Source: CAZLPZ01 sp964561535 (GTDB lineage Bacteria > Pseudomonadota > Alphaproteobacteria > Micavibrionales > Micavibrionaceae). Taken from it: DNA of 64,000 nt. Numbering within the stretch: position 1 is the stretch's first letter; every line of letters begins with the position of its first letter. The notes under the pieces are model-generated. The model ran no database searches. It had not been told where the DNA came from and worked only from the letters and a program-made list of their open reading frames with translations. Below are positions 8,613 through 16,343 of this stretch, one piece after another. The position numbers and the translations under genes are program-made. The DNA is taken from the NCBI GenBank assembly GCA_964561535.1, contig CAZLPZ010000001.1:1-64000 (forward strand), written 5' to 3'.

Positions 8613-9425
8613 ATGGAACGGCAAAAAACAACAGGAAATATTCTTTCTTTATACCCTGAGGCGGAGGTGGAATCTCATGTCAATAAAACAAACCTTTCCC
8701 CCTCACCCGGCGGGCCTTCGGCGCGCCACCCTCTCCCACAAGAGGAGAGGGATTCCCCCCACTATACCGGGCATCGGGAACGTCTGCGCGATCGGTTCAT
8801 TCGCGGCGGGGCGGATGCGTTGCAAGACTATGAATTGCTGGAATTAATCTTGTTCTTGGCTATTCCGCGCCGCGACGTCAAACCGCTGGCGAAAACGCTC
8901 ATTTCCCATTTCGGATCGCTCGCCGCCGTTTTTGCCGCGCCAATTGAACAACTGGCAAAACACAAGGGGCTCACCGAAAATTCCGCCGCCGCGATCAAAA
9001 CGGTTGCCGCCGCGGCCACGCACATGATCCGCGCCGATGTGATGAACCGCCCAATTATATCGTCATGGGAACGATTAATGGATTATGTTTACGCGACAAT
9101 GGCAAATGCCCTACGTGAAGAACTGCGTCTACTGTTTTTAAACAAGAAAAATGAATTAATCGCGGACGAAGTCCAACAAACCGGCACCGTTGACCACACG
9201 CCCGCCTATCCGCGCGAAATTATGAAACGCGCCCTCGAACTGGGGGCCACCGCGTTCATCATGGTGCACAATCACCCCAGCGGCGACCCGAAACCGAGTA
9301 AGGACGATATCACTTTGACCAATTTGGTGATTGATGCCGCGCGGCCGTTCAACATCACCGTGCATGATCATTTGATCGTTGCGCGCAAAAAGATTTTCAG
9401 TTTCAGGAATGAAGGGTTGATATAA
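8613..9425 (+). CDS. radC: RadC-family JAMM domain protein, with a repeat-derived segment
   Basis: A 270-residue member of the RadC (JAB/MPN metalloprotease-like) family. A helix-hairpin-helix type region (GHRERLRDRF to KTLISHFG) is followed by the JAMM metal site HNHPSGDPKPSKDD (His-x-His, ten residues, Asp). The biochemical role of RadC in bacteria is unsettled. Residues about 30-53, rich in Pro, Gly and Arg, are encoded by a palindromic repeat (8700-8770) that matches a copy next to the CinA-type gene. The conserved GHRERL block starts straight after the repeat, so the repeat replaced or enlarged a normally variable N-terminal segment. Confidence 0.93.
   Translation: MERQKTTGNILSLYPEAEVESHVNKTNLSPSPGGPSARHPLPQEERDSPHYTGHRERLRDRFIRGGADALQDYELLELILFLAIPRRDVKPLAKTLISHFGSLAAVFAAPIEQLAKHKGLTENSAAAIKTVAAAATHMIRADVMNRPIISSWERLMDYVYATMANALREELRLLFLNKKNELIADEVQQTGTVDHTPAYPREIMKRALELGATAFIMVHNHPSGDPKPSKDDITLTNLVIDAARPFNITVHDHLIVARKKIFSFRNEGLI
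8700..8770. repeat. Palindromic repeat inside the radC reading frame
   Basis: Contains CCCTCTCC (8729-8736) and GGAGAGGG (8744-8751) as a perfect 8 bp stem, plus a GGCC-TTC-GGC hairpin upstream near 8712-8728. The segment 8745-8770 resembles 5487-5512. The repeat keeps the radC frame open and encodes about 20 residues. Confidence 0.65.
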
Positions 9426-9451
9426 AAATTTATTTTTTATATTATTCTGGA

Positions 9452-10144
9452 ATGACCGATCCACTCCCCTCCCCTTTTATGCGCAGACTGATATCATTCT
9501 CCTTAAACGCGGCTTCCTTAATCCCCCTGCCCTATAAAATGATCCAATCCATTCTTTATAAGGATTGTGACAAAAGATATGCAGACGAAAAATGGGGATA
9601 TTTAAACTCTCTTCCCGAAAGCCACCGGTACAGCATCATTATTGGATGGTCCGATTTAATTCAGGGAAAAAAAAGATCTATTCTCGATATCGGATGTGGC
9701 GAAGGAATTCTCGCCAGAAGATGTGATTTTAGAAAATATGTTGGCCTTGATATCAACAAAAAAGCCATTGAAAAAGCAAATACAAACTTCAATGCAATTG
9801 ACCCAACAAAAAATCCTGAAAACCCAGCCCCATCGGCTAATTTTCATTGTTTATCCCTAAAGGATTTCACACCGTCTCCAAATGATTCTTTGTTTGATTT
9901 AATTATTTTTAATGAAATTCTTTATTATACCCCCGACCCCATGGATGTATTTCAAAACAGCTTAAAATATTTGGCCCCAAACGGATTAATCGCTATATCC
10001 ATGTTTCAAACATATGCTGCACGATTAATTTGGAATAAATTAAGAAAACTCCCAAATATTAAAGAAATTGCCGCCGTCAAAACAACGACAGGTCAAGGGT
10101 TAGTGGCGTGGATTCGTCTGTACCGTATAAGCGACAGCCACTAA
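9452..10144 (+). CDS. Class I SAM-dependent methyltransferase
   Basis: A 230-residue methyltransferase with motif I ILDIGCGEG (SAM binding), the acidic loop VGLDINKKAIE, and a post-motif DLIIFNEILYY typical of the Methyltransf_11/23 group. The substrate cannot be told. Codon use is more A+T rich than radC or the atp genes, which suggests a different history. The stop codon overlaps the stop of convergent atpC by 4 nt (10141-10144), leaving no room for a separate terminator. Confidence 0.8.
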   Translation: MTDPLPSPFMRRLISFSLNAASLIPLPYKMIQSILYKDCDKRYADEKWGYLNSLPESHRYSIIIGWSDLIQGKKRSILDIGCGEGILARRCDFRKYVGLDINKKAIEKANTNFNAIDPTKNPENPAPSANFHCLSLKDFTPSPNDSLFDLIIFNEILYYTPDPMDVFQNSLKYLAPNGLIAISMFQTYAARLIWNKLRKLPNIKEIAAVKTTTGQGLVAWIRLYRISDSH

Positions 10145-10413
10145 ATCCCGTTCACTTGTTCGGCAATCACGGTGCAAGTCGTGGCATTGATATCCACAAA
10201 TCCGTTTTGGATTTTATATCGTTCGGCGGCGCGGCCCGTGTCCGCAAACGTCACTTCGACCATACCGGATTTCAAGCCCGATATAACCGGCATATGGCCC
10301 GCGTAAATACCCATATTACCCTCGGTTCCCGGAATGCTCACGAACGTCGCGGGAGCGTTCACGATTTCGGATTCTGGCGATACGAGGCGGAAGTGGAAGG
10401 GTTGGTTGGTCAT
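10141..10413 (-). CDS. atpC: ATP synthase epsilon subunit, short form
   Basis: The epsilon subunit couples F1 rotation to the c-ring and can inhibit ATP hydrolysis. The 90 residues cover the N-terminal beta-sandwich (FRLVSPESEIV, GTEGNMGIYAGHMPVI, KIQNGFVDI). The C-terminal two-helix domain that inhibits the enzyme in longer homologues is absent. A Shine-Dalgarno AGGA lies inside the last codons of the upstream small gene, only 3 nt separate that stop from this ATG, and translation is probably coupled. Confidence 0.92.
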   Translation of the reverse strand: MTNQPFHFRLVSPESEIVNAPATFVSIPGTEGNMGIYAGHMPVISGLKSGMVEVTFADTGRAAERYKIQNGFVDINATTCTVIAEQVNGI

Positions 10414-10416
10414 TTT

Positions 10417-10698
10417 TTAAATCCTGTTATCTATAGTAAAACCGCGTCGACGTAGTGCATTGTCCAAATGAATTTTGGCCCACTCAAGATCATTTTTATC
10501 CATCCCATCCAAACCAAATGACTGCGCGTTCATTGAAATCAAATCACATAATTTCCAAACACGCACAAGTGAAGCAAAAGATCCAGAACCCGAATCAACA
10601 CGTTCGGATAGATAATTAATCTCACCAATCGCCTTATTCGCCACATGACCTGGCGTATCTCTATATGCTTTGCTTAGATTCAGTCCAACTTGTCTCAT
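10417..10698 (-). CDS. Unrecognised 93-residue protein between atpD and atpC
   Basis: I do not recognise this protein. It starts 6 nt after the atpD stop and ends 3 nt before the atpC start, whose ribosome-binding site is in its last codons. It is therefore a full member of the operon, not spacer. The sequence looks mostly helical and soluble, with a mixed charge, a central SLVRVWKLCDLI segment and a basic ALRRRGF near the end. There is no signal peptide or membrane helix. It does not resemble the alphaproteobacterial zeta inhibitor of F1 at any motif I can recall. Confidence 0.7.
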   Translation of the reverse strand: MRQVGLNLSKAYRDTPGHVANKAIGEINYLSERVDSGSGSFASLVRVWKLCDLISMNAQSFGLDGMDKNDLEWAKIHLDNALRRRGFTIDNRI

Positions 10699-10704
10699 TT
10701 CAGA

Positions 10705-12147
10705 TTACGCCGCTTCTAACGCCAGCTTCTTACCTTTTTCAATCGCTTGCTCGATCGTGCCAACCATATAAAACGCGGATTCAGGCAGATGATCCAGCTC
10801 GCCATTCACAATCATTTTAAATCCTTTGATCGTATCGGCCAGTTGCACGAACACGCCGGGCGACCCTGTGAAAATTTCGGCCACGTGGAAGGGTTGTGAC
10901 AAGAATCGCTGAATTTTCCGCGCGCGCGACACGGTTAATTTATCATCTTCCGATAATTCATCCATTCCCAAAATCGCGATGATATCTTGCAACGCTTTAT
11001 ATTGTTGCAACGTACGCTGCACCGCCGTTGCGGTGTTGTAATGATCATCGCCCACAACGCGTGGATCCAACGCACGCGACGTTGAATCCAATGGATCAAC
11101 GGCTGGATAAATCCCCAGTTCTGCAATCTGCCGCGACAACACGGTCGTTGCGTCCAAATGCGAAAATGTCGTCGCCGGCGCCGGATCGGTCAAATCGTCG
11201 GCGGGCACATACACGGCCTGCACGGACGTGATCGACCCTTTATTCGTCGATGTAATCCGTTCTTGCAACGCACCCATGTCGGTTGCGAGGGTGGGTTGAT
11301 ACCCCACAGCAGATGGAATACGACCCAGCAACGCCGACACTTCGGCCCCAGCTTGGGTAAAGCGGAATACGTTGTCCATGAAAAACAGAACGTCCTGACC
11401 TTCCACATCGCGGAAATATTCGGCCATCGTCAGCCCGGTCAAACCCACCCGCGCACGCGCGCCAGGAGGTTCGTTCATTTGACCATACACCAACGTCACT
11501 TTTGATTCTTGCCAATTCCCAGGCTTCACAACGCCAGAATCAATCATTTCGTGATACAGATCGTTTCCTTCACGGGTCCGTTCGCCCACACCTGCAAACA
11601 CGGACACGCCCGAATGTTCCATCGCAATGTTATTGATCAATTCTTGGATCGTCACGGTTTTACCCACGCCCGCGCCACCAAATAAACCGATTTTCCCGCC
11701 TTTTAAATACGGGCACAGCAAATCAATCACCTTAATCCCAGTCGGCAAAATCTCGGCCTCGGACGATTGGTCGGTGAATGTCGGCGCCGCGCGATGGATC
11801 GGCATAAATTGTTTTGACTCGCACGGACCCAATTCATCAATCGTATGTCCCACCACATCAAAAATCCGACCCTTTGTTTCCGGGCCCACGGGCACCATAA
11901 TCGCGTTATTCGTATCAATCACGGGCGCGCCGCGGGTCAGGCCGTCGGTTGAATCCATGGCGATACAGCGCACCGTCCCTTCACCCAAATGTTGGGCAAC
12001 CTCTAAAACCAACACGCGCGGCTGTTGCGTGGGGTCAATGGCAGGTACAGTTGTTGTGACCGCGTTCAAAATCGCGGGCAAACTGTCGCCATCAAATTGA
12101 ACGTCAACGACGGGACCCAAGATTTGTAAAATTTTTCCAGTGTTCAT
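10705..12147 (-). CDS. atpD: ATP synthase beta subunit
   Basis: The catalytic F1 subunit, 480 residues. Walker A is GGAGVGKT, followed by GERTREGNDLYHEM (catalytic Glu) and the DNVFRFTQAG Walker B region; the DELSEDDKL (DELSEED-type) loop contacts gamma. I start it at ATG 12147, with AAAGGAAAC upstream, instead of 11 codons earlier. It is preceded by a 147 nt spacer and followed at once by a small orphan gene. Confidence 0.98.
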   Translation of the reverse strand: MNTGKILQILGPVVDVQFDGDSLPAILNAVTTTVPAIDPTQQPRVLVLEVAQHLGEGTVRCIAMDSTDGLTRGAPVIDTNNAIMVPVGPETKGRIFDVVGHTIDELGPCESKQFMPIHRAAPTFTDQSSEAEILPTGIKVIDLLCPYLKGGKIGLFGGAGVGKTVTIQELINNIAMEHSGVSVFAGVGERTREGNDLYHEMIDSGVVKPGNWQESKVTLVYGQMNEPPGARARVGLTGLTMAEYFRDVEGQDVLFFMDNVFRFTQAGAEVSALLGRIPSAVGYQPTLATDMGALQERITSTNKGSITSVQAVYVPADDLTDPAPATTFSHLDATTVLSRQIAELGIYPAVDPLDSTSRALDPRVVGDDHYNTATAVQRTLQQYKALQDIIAILGMDELSEDDKLTVSRARKIQRFLSQPFHVAEIFTGSPGVFVQLADTIKGFKMIVNGELDHLPESAFYMVGTIEQAIEKGKKLALEAA

Positions 12148-12294
12148 TTCTTTGTTTCCTTTATTAATTTCTAGTATCACCCCAGCGCTGGCCGGAACCT
12201 CGTGTTTGAATTATCATCTTATCTGCTTATTTATAATCCCCACGATTTGTCCGCCGTAGCCCGAAGGGCGTAGATGGAAGGCAAGGATCTAGTT
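12148..12294 (-). other. Spacer between a small orphan gene and atpD
   Basis: No gene seen. It contains the ribosome-binding site of atpD and, at about 12250-12285, a GTCCGCCGTAGCCCGAAGGGC hairpin-like fragment that may be a decayed repeat. This is the longest spacer inside the atp operon, so it could hold a second promoter, but I see no convincing -35/-10 pair. Confidence 0.4.
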
Positions 12295-12567
12295 TTAACC
12301 ATACACCTCGGGGCCACGTGGAGATGGATAATCATCCCAACCATCGTCCTCTTTTTTAAGAGCAACCGCTAATTTAGCAACATCCAAAACTCTCGCGGCT
12401 TCTGCGTCTGTTACTTTAGGGTCTGCAGAACCCATGGAACTAATGTGCTTATCCAACTCACTCTTGGCACACGGATTTACAGTCCCACTCACCTCCGAAT
12501 GCCCTGAAATCTTACGCCAGGTTGAACGATTTCTTTCAGTTAGTCCTAATTTTTTAGATTCAACCAT
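12295..12567 (-). CDS. Unrecognised 90-residue protein between atpG and atpD
   Basis: I do not recognise this protein. It begins 14 nt after the atpG stop with a good ribosome-binding site (GAAAGGAA, about 8 nt spacer). It is hydrophilic: a basic N-terminal third (ESKKLGLTERNRSTWRKI), then a helix-prone Ala/Val stretch (AARVLDVAKLAVAL) and an acidic, Pro/Gly-rich tail (KKEDDGWDDYPSPRG). There is no signal peptide or membrane helix. Its position in the operon implies co-expression with F1 subunits; function unknown. Confidence 0.65.
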   Translation of the reverse strand: MVESKKLGLTERNRSTWRKISGHSEVSGTVNPCAKSELDKHISSMGSADPKVTDAEAARVLDVAKLAVALKKEDDGWDDYPSPRGPEVYG

Positions 12568-12581
12568 AATTTTTTCCTTTC

Positions 12582-13544
12582 TTACACCGCCTCCGCACCA
12601 GAAATAATTTCAATCAATTCTTTTGTAATCGCGGCCTGACGGGCACGGTTATACGTGATCGACAGACGTTTAATCATATCGCCTGCATTGCGCGTTGAAT
12701 TATCCATCGCGGTCATACGCGCGGCTTGTTCGCCCGCGGCACTGTCGAGCATCGCGCGGAACATTTGCACCGCCACATTACGCGGCAAGAGTTGCGCCAA
12801 AATTTCTTCTTCGTTCGGCTCGTATATATACGGCGCCAAAGGAATCCCCCTCTCTCCGTTTACTCCTATTTTCTTCCCCCCCTGCAAGGGAAGGGTAGGG
12901 GGGAGACCCTTATCATTCACCGCAGTTCCACCACCCTGCCCCGCCGTCATATCAAACGGAATAATTTGTTGTGCAGTTGGTTTTTGAACCAGAACCGATC
13001 TAAACACATTAAACACCAACACCACGCGGTCATATTGATCGGCATTGAACCCGGTTAAAACCGTATCAGCCACGCGGCGAGCCTCATCAAAATTGGGCAC
13101 GGTTTTACCACCCACACCCATGACGGCATCAATAATTTTATCAGCATGATCGCGTTTTAACGCATCACGCCCTTTGCGCCCCACGGCCAGGATTTTCACG
13201 GTTTTGCCGGCATTTTCAAGCGCTCGGATTTCGCCCCGCACAAACCGCATTAGATTGGCATTAAACCCGCCGCACAATCCACGGTCGGACGACATGACGA
13301 CCAACAACACCGTTTGATCACGGCCATTGCCGGAGAGTAACGGCGACACGGTCGCGCCCGCCGGGATTCCCGATGCCACATTGCGCATCATGTCAGCAAA
13401 GGCGCGCGCATAAGGTTGTGCGGCCTCGGCCGCGCCCTGGGCACGTTTTAATTTGGACGCCGCGACCATTTTCATGGCGGACGTGATCTTCCGTGTGTTT
13501 TTCACGGAACCAATGCGATCGCGATATTGACGAAGTGAGGGCAT
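12582..13544 (-). CDS. atpG: ATP synthase gamma subunit with a repeat-encoded insertion
   Basis: The rotating central stalk of F1, 320 residues against about 290 for the family. The N-terminal helix (MPSLRQYRDRIGSVKNTRKITSAMKMVA, given here in outline) and the C-terminal helix (ITKELIEIISGAEA) are intact. Residues about 211-235 (GLPPTLPLQGGKK to ERGIPLAP) are encoded by a palindromic repeat at 12841-12911 and have no counterpart in ordinary gamma subunits; conserved sequence resumes at YEPNEEEILAQLLPRNV. The insertion is in the peripheral domain, away from the coiled-coil axle, so it may be tolerated. No clear Shine-Dalgarno; only 9 nt separate it from the upstream orphan gene, so translation may be coupled. 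Confidence 0.95.
   Translation of the reverse strand: MPSLRQYRDRIGSVKNTRKITSAMKMVAASKLKRAQGAAEAAQPYARAFADMMRNVASGIPAGATVSPLLSGNGRDQTVLLVVMSSDRGLCGGFNANLMRFVRGEIRALENAGKTVKILAVGRKGRDALKRDHADKIIDAVMGVGGKTVPNFDEARRVADTVLTGFNADQYDRVVLVFNVFRSVLVQKPTAQQIIPFDMTAGQGGGTAVNDKGLPPTLPLQGGKKIGVNGERGIPLAPYIYEPNEEEILAQLLPRNVAVQMFRAMLDSAAGEQAARMTAMDNSTRNAGDMIKRLSITYNRARQAAITKELIEIISGAEAV
12841..12911. repeat. Palindromic repeat inside the atpG reading frame
   Basis: On the plus strand the 3' part reads CCCCCCTGCAAGGGA then a G run and AGACC (12877-12909). It matches an intergenic copy at 60570-60600 (CCCCCCTGTAAGGGA ... GGGAGACC) closely. C-rich and G-rich arms can fold together. The whole element is a multiple of codons with no stop in the atpG frame. 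Confidence 0.7.
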
Positions 13545-13553
13545 GTTAAAACT

Positions 13554-13970
13554 TTATCTCATAAAAAAAGAAGGCAATCCAAAATCTTTGGGAACCCCCA
13601 TGAGTATTTGATCGTCAACAGAAAATGGAGCAACAGCACAAACATCACCACCGCAACCTAGTGCTAGAATCTCTGTTTCTCCTGATTTTGTTTTTCCAAG
13701 CATAGCTACAGTATCAAAAACTTGCCGTGGGCTTTGATCATGTACGCCGATATTCACAACGATATGATCTCCTTGTTGTATTGGCCGAATGATAGCCCTG
13801 ACAGCTTGAGGAAGGACCTCAAATCCTGACCTTCTTGGACGATTTCTACTAGCATAACGACCATCAACAACAAGCCTAACATCTTCCCCTTCGAGAACGA
13901 AATATTGCGCCATCGCCAAATCTGTGGTGTCGTTAAAATCTCGCAAAGTGCGAACCTGTACCTGTTGCAT
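13554..13970 (-). CDS. Unrecognised 138-residue protein between atpA and atpG
   Basis: I do not recognise this protein. It starts 27 nt after atpA with an AGGGAGA ribosome-binding site and stops 9 nt before atpG, which lacks its own. It appears soluble and rich in beta strand (QYFVLEGEDVRLVVDG, DHIVVNIGVHD, ETEILALGCGGDVCAVAPF), with a Gly-Cys-Gly-Gly-Asp-Val-Cys motif near residue 107 and an Arg-rich turn (SRNRPRRSG). The two nearby Cys could bind a metal or be redox-active; that is inference. It is somewhat more A+T rich than the flanking subunits. Confidence 0.72.
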   Translation of the reverse strand: MQQVQVRTLRDFNDTTDLAMAQYFVLEGEDVRLVVDGRYASRNRPRRSGFEVLPQAVRAIIRPIQQGDHIVVNIGVHDQSPRQVFDTVAMLGKTKSGETEILALGCGGDVCAVAPFSVDDQILMGVPKDFGLPSFFMR

Positions 13971-13997
13971 TTTATTTGTATCTCCCTGTCTATAAGG

Positions 13998-15557
13998 TTA
14001 CGCCGCTTTTTTATTTTTCTCGCCCGCGTAATTCTGGGCAAATTTTTCACAGAAAACTCCCAACGCGCGTTCAGTGTCATCGGTCAATTTTTGTTCCTTG
14101 GCAATTGTCGCGAGCAATTCCGCCGCCGTTGACCGCAATGCCGCCAGGAATAATTGTTCAAAATGCGACACGTCGTTTACGGCCACGTTATCCAAGTATC
14201 CTTTGGTTCCAGCAAAAATCACGCAGACTTGTTCGGCCACGGGCATCGGCTTGTATTGGGGCTGTTTAAGTAACTGCGTCAACCGCGCCCCCCGCGCCAG
14301 CAATTTTTGCGTGGCAGGGTCAAGGTCGGATGAGAATTGCGCAAACGCTTCCATCTCGCGGAACTGCGCCAACTCCAATTTAATTTTCCCGGCAACTTGT
14401 TTCATGCCTTTGATCTGGGCCGCGGACCCGACCCGCGAGACCGACAGGCCCACGTTGATCGCAGGACGAATGCCTTTATAAAATAACCCAGTCTCAAGGA
14501 AAATCTGACCATCGGTAATGGAAATCACGTTCGTGGGGATGTACGCCGACACGTCACCGGCCTGGGTTTCAATGATGGGAAGTGCTGTCAATGACCCCCC
14601 GCCATTTTCGTCATTCATTTTCGCGGCACGTTCGAGCAGACGAGAGTGGATATAGAACACATCGCCTGGGTATGCTTCACGGCCTGGCGGGCGGCGCAAC
14701 AACAATGACATTTGGCGATACGCAACGGCCTGTTTGGTCAAATCGTCATACACGCACAATGCATGCATGCCGTTATCCCGGAAAAATTCGCCCATCGCAC
14801 AACCGGTATAGGGCGCCAAAAATTGCATCGGCGCGGGTTCGGACGCGGTTGCGGCCACCACGATCGAATATTCCATCGCGCCATTTTCTTCCAGTTCGCG
14901 CACCAACCGTGCCACGGTCGATCGTTTTTGACCAATCGCAACATAAATACAATACAGATGTTTTTTAACATCAGGGTCTTTGTTAATCTCACGTTGGTTG
15001 ATAATCGTATCAATCGCCACAGCGGTTTTTCCGGTTTGACGATCCCCAATAATCAACTCGCGTTGCCCACGGCCAATCGGCACCAACGCATCAATCGCCT
15101 TGAGACCCGTTTGCATCGGTTCGGTGACCGATTTGCGCGGAATAACCCCGGGGGCTTTCACTTCAACCCGACGGAATTCTTTGGTATTAATGGGCCCTTT
15201 GCCGTCGATCGGATTACCTAATGCGTCTACCACGCGCCCCAATAAGGCACGCCCCACGGGGACCTGAACAATCTGGCCCGTACGGCGCACAATATCGCCC
15301 TCGCGAATCCCGCGATCATCCCCAAAAATCACCGCGCCGACATTATCGGATTCAAGGTTTAACGCCATCCCTTTAATGCCGTTTGAAAATTCCAACATTT
15401 CGCCGGATTGGACATTCGTGACGCCATAGACGCGCGCAACACCATCGCCGACGGACAAAACCTGTCCCACTTCGGCAATATCGGCAGTCGCATTAAAATC
15501 CGCGATTTGCTTTTGAATGATGTCAGAAATTTCCGACGGTTTAATATCCATGCTCAT
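13998..15557 (-). CDS. atpA: ATP synthase alpha subunit
   Basis: The non-catalytic nucleotide-binding F1 subunit, 519 residues. Walker A is GDRQTGKTA, with the alpha-type N-terminal IQKQI...VGQVLSVGDGVARVYG and the arginine-finger region (VGLSVSRVGSAAQ). It is slightly longer than usual because of the Lys/Ala-rich tail. AAAGGA lies about 10 nt before the ATG at 15557. Second gene of the operon, after atpH. Confidence 0.98.
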   Translation of the reverse strand: MSMDIKPSEISDIIQKQIADFNATADIAEVGQVLSVGDGVARVYGVTNVQSGEMLEFSNGIKGMALNLESDNVGAVIFGDDRGIREGDIVRRTGQIVQVPVGRALLGRVVDALGNPIDGKGPINTKEFRRVEVKAPGVIPRKSVTEPMQTGLKAIDALVPIGRGQRELIIGDRQTGKTAVAIDTIINQREINKDPDVKKHLYCIYVAIGQKRSTVARLVRELEENGAMEYSIVVAATASEPAPMQFLAPYTGCAMGEFFRDNGMHALCVYDDLTKQAVAYRQMSLLLRRPPGREAYPGDVFYIHSRLLERAAKMNDENGGGSLTALPIIETQAGDVSAYIPTNVISITDGQIFLETGLFYKGIRPAINVGLSVSRVGSAAQIKGMKQVAGKIKLELAQFREMEAFAQFSSDLDPATQKLLARGARLTQLLKQPQYKPMPVAEQVCVIFAGTKGYLDNVAVNDVSHFEQLFLAALRSTAAELLATIAKEQKLTDDTERALGVFCEKFAQNYAGEKNKKAA

Positions 15558-15594
15558 GCTATGTTATTCCTTTTTAAAAGGGCTTATTAAAAAT

Positions 15595-16155
15595 TTAAAA
15601 TACTGTACGTACGGCCAAGGCCTTGGTCAATTTTGAGAGTTTCCCAGACACCGTATCATCAATCATCACATCATTATACCGCACGCGCATCCCGGCAATC
15701 ACATCATTGGCCACTCGTGTTTTCAAACGCACAGTTGCCCCCGTCGCACGCGATACTGTTTCAATAAGTTTCTTTTCCTGCTGCCCTGTCATCGGCACGG
15801 CGACATCCACATAGACGTCCAAAATACCAGCTTGTTTATCTATTTCTGCGCGTGCCGCTCCCAAAATTTCGGCCAACGATGATGCCCGACCATTTTGAAT
15901 AACCACCCGGACAAAGCCGGAAAACGCGGCATCAAACCCACCCCGTGCAAGGATTGCCGCCACTGCGCGGCCTTGATCACCGACAGGGATGACAGGTGAT
16001 GCAAGCAAATATTGCAAATCTGACGATCCAGAAATCATCTGAGCGAATTGATCAACGGCGGCCGCCAACGCCGTACGCGCTGCGGATGTTTTACCAACCG
16101 AACCCAACAAGGCCGCCACATAACGCCGCACAACAGGAGAGGTGAAAGAAGCCAT
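15595..16155 (-). CDS. atpH: ATP synthase delta subunit
   Basis: The delta subunit (OSCP type) joins F1 to the peripheral stalk. The 186 residues show the family ends: VVRRYVAALLG at the N-terminus, and DVYVDVAVPMTGQQ...GATVRLKTRVANDVIAGMRVRYNDVMIDDTVSGKL in the C-terminal domain. ATG at 16155 is preferred over a TTG three codons upstream. It opens the F1 operon; the F0 genes are elsewhere, as is normal in alphaproteobacteria. Confidence 0.93.
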   Translation of the reverse strand: MASFTSPVVRRYVAALLGSVGKTSAARTALAAAVDQFAQMISGSSDLQYLLASPVIPVGDQGRAVAAILARGGFDAAFSGFVRVVIQNGRASSLAEILGAARAEIDKQAGILDVYVDVAVPMTGQQEKKLIETVSRATGATVRLKTRVANDVIAGMRVRYNDVMIDDTVSGKLSKLTKALAVRTVF

Positions 16156-16343
16156 AATGATCAAACAGAATAAAGGGTTAGTCTTAAAAAAAACACGGGA
16201 ATCTGCATCAACGAACCATCAGAATGTCCTGACAATATCGGAACACCAGAACCCGCGCCTGTCGTACCATATTGCCCCCATCGGCGCAAGGGATTTTCCA
16301 GCAATTTATAGGTAAAAATAGGATCATCCCTTTGAAAAATCCC

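Noticed and set aside
12148..12294. Remnant gene in the spacer before atpD
   Set aside because: No frame of useful length with a start, and no similarity to the neighbours.
10417..12567. One of the small atp-operon proteins as the zeta subunit of F1
   Set aside because: Neither sequence shows the DUF1476-type pattern I know; kept as unrecognised.
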